In this document: positions 6,800 through 7,737 of the stretch, one piece after another | Numbering within the stretch: the first letter of the stretch is position 1 | Layout of the letters: each line of letters opens with the position of its first letter | Source: Rhodothermales bacterium | GTDB lineage: Bacteria; Bacteroidota; Rhodothermia; Rhodothermales; UBA10348 | Length of the DNA stretch: 7,737 nt | NCBI GenBank assembly: GCA_013003255.1 | Contig: JABDJZ010000040.1 | Span: forward strand, 1 to 7,737 | Direction: 5' to 3' | Made by a program: the position numbers and the translations under genes | The notes under the pieces: generated by a model | Database searches by the model: none | The model's input: the letters and a program-made list of their open reading frames with translations, nothing else | What the model was told of the DNA's origin: nothing

Positions 6800-7381
6800 T
6801 CAGAGCTTCAGGAAGTTGTTCAGGATCACGGCCCCGGCATCCCCGCTCTTCTCCGGATGGAACTGTACCGCGTGAAAGTTGCCGTATGACATGGCCGCGC
6901 TGAACGGTCTAATGTACTCGGTGACCGCCGTGGTAAGGTGGCCCTTCTCCGCGTAGAATCCGTGCACGAAGTACATGTGTACTCCGTCGGTCAGACCATC
7001 GAAAAGAGGTCCTTGCAGATTGCCGATGCTGTTCCAGCCGATGTGGGGCACCTTGTCTTCCGGCGGGAAAAGTCGCACCCGGCCAGGGAAAACGCCGAGG
7101 CATTCCGTGTCGTTTTCTTCCGAGTACTGGCAGAGCAGTTGCTGGCCGAGGCAGATCCCGAGTACGGGTTGCGTCAGCGACTGGATCAGGGTGTCCAGCC
7201 CGCGGTCCCTGAGGTACGCCATTGCAGACGACGCCTCGCCGACGCCTGGAAAGATCACCTTGTCTGCAGCGCGAAGTGCTGCCGGATCATTGGTCACCTC
7301 GGGCTTGAACCCGAGGCGCTTCAGCGCGTGAACCACGCTTCGGATGTTGCCCGCGTTATATCGGAGGATGGCGACGTTCAC
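6800..7381 (-). CDS. hisH: Imidazole glycerol phosphate synthase, glutamine amidotransferase subunit
   Basis: HisH releases ammonia from glutamine and passes it to HisF, which forms imidazole glycerol phosphate and AICAR in histidine biosynthesis in the cytoplasm. The 193 residues match the usual length of about 200. Class I amidotransferase features are all present: N-terminal NAGNIRSV, PGVGEASSAM (46-54), nucleophile Cys77 in GICLGQQ, HIGWNSI (113-119), YFVHGFYAE, and the His175/Glu177 pair in FHPEKSG. The start is GTG at 7381, overlapping the hisB stop as GTGA. No other start fits the conserved N-terminus. The partner hisF is outside the window. The sequence is closest in style to Bacteroidota HisH. 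Confidence 0.97.
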   Translation of the reverse strand: MNVAILRYNAGNIRSVVHALKRLGFKPEVTNDPAALRAADKVIFPGVGEASSAMAYLRDRGLDTLIQSLTQPVLGICLGQQLLCQYSEENDTECLGVFPGRVRLFPPEDKVPHIGWNSIGNLQGPLFDGLTDGVHMYFVHGFYAEKGHLTTAVTEYIRPFSAAMSYGNFHAVQFHPEKSGDAGAVILNNFLKL

Positions 7382-7737
7382 AGTGTCCCCTTGGAACTGG
7401 GGATGCGGTCGCTACCGGTCTTGCGGACCGCGTCCCTGATGCAGCGGGCCAGTCCCTTGAAAACCGCCTCGATGACGTGGTGGTCATTCTCCCCGGATGC
7501 GCGGACGTTCAGGTTGCACGCCACGGCGTCACAGAAGCTCTTGAAGAAGTGCGACCACATTTCGGTCGGCACGTCGCCGACGCGATCCCGGGAAAACGGC
7601 ACGTCCCACGCCAGGTGGCTGCGCCCGCCGAAGTCCAGCGCCAGGTGCGCCAGCGCCTCGTCCATGGGGAGCAGAAAGGCATACCGCTCGATGCCTCGCT
7701 TGTCGCCCAGCGCCTGTTTCAGTGCAGTCCCAAGGGC
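7378..7737 (-). CDS. hisB: Imidazoleglycerol-phosphate dehydratase, C-terminal part (runs off window)
   Basis: The open frame continues to the right edge, and only the last 119 residues are visible. They match the C-terminal half of imidazoleglycerol-phosphate dehydratase, the manganese enzyme that forms imidazole acetol phosphate in histidine biosynthesis. Landmarks are GDKRGIERYAF, PMDEALAHLALDFGGR, the RVGDVPTEM segment, HFFKSF, the metal-binding GENDHHVIEAVFKG and the terminal SSKGTL. Because the 5' part is missing, it cannot be seen whether this is the single-domain enzyme or the fusion with histidinol-phosphate phosphatase that is common in Bacteroidota. The internal ATG at 7665 lies within conserved sequence and is not the start. 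It overlaps hisH by four bases. Confidence 0.96.
   Translation of the reverse strand, partial: ALGTALKQALGDKRGIERYAFLLPMDEALAHLALDFGGRSHLAWDVPFSRDRVGDVPTEMWSHFFKSFCDAVACNLNVRASGENDHHVIEAVFKGLARCIRDAVRKTGSDRIPSSKGTL
7387..7392 (-). promoter_or_regulatory. Ribosome binding site candidate for hisH
   Basis: AAGGGG lies five bases before the GTG start of hisH and supports that start. It falls inside the Lys-Gly codons of the conserved SSKG end of hisB, so the protein sequence alone could account for it. Confidence 0.45.

Noticed and set aside
7378..7665. A short gene starting at the ATG at 7665
   Set aside because: The frame is open up to the window edge, and the upstream residues (GDKRGIERYAF) are conserved HisB sequence, so the ATG is internal to a truncated hisB.

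Overview
The window reads as a stretch of a high-GC chromosome in which every recognisable gene lies on the minus strand, so it is described here in transcription order, from high to low coordinates. The HisH sequence is of the Bacteroidota type (start region with NAGNIRSV, PGVGEAS, and the SEENDTECLG segment). Most starts lack a clear Shine-Dalgarno sequence, and the tRNA gene does not encode its CCA end. Together with the high GC, these point to a Rhodothermota/Rhodothermales-like member of the Bacteroidota group. This placement is an inference; another high-GC phylum of the wider FCB assemblage is possible.

Right end (7737 to 6523): the tail of a histidine biosynthesis operon. The 3' half of hisB overlaps hisH by four bases (GTGA), and hisH is followed one base later by a small 91-residue protein of unknown function. 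A modest inverted repeat around the small gene's stop may end the transcript. Neither hisA nor hisF follows.

Middle (6362 to 3488): three tightly spaced genes for exported proteins. They are a diheme c-type cytochrome of the photosynthetic-reaction-centre-cytochrome family with a TPR tail, an M24 (Xaa-Pro aminopeptidase-like) lipoprotein, and a periplasmic dienelactone-hydrolase-family protein. Gaps of 18 and 4 bases suggest one operon.

Left end (3370 to 1): a 1038-residue multidomain subtilisin-like lipoprotein. Its propeptide carries an array of ten-residue repeats of the form (I/V)TRRVLxxYG. The catalytic domain is followed by a beta-rich region, a Pro/Ala/Asp linker and a jelly-roll-like C-terminal domain. 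A strong hairpin lies just after its stop, then comes a tRNA-Ser(UGA) gene.

The gaps between genes are all short: 109-253 (hairpin at 194-227, rest featureless), 3371-3487 (no convincing promoter, one weak inverted repeat) and 6363-6522 (GC-rich, small repeats, a weak promoter candidate). I saw no mobile element, CRISPR array or phage gene. The least ordinary item is the repeat-bearing propeptide of the protease.
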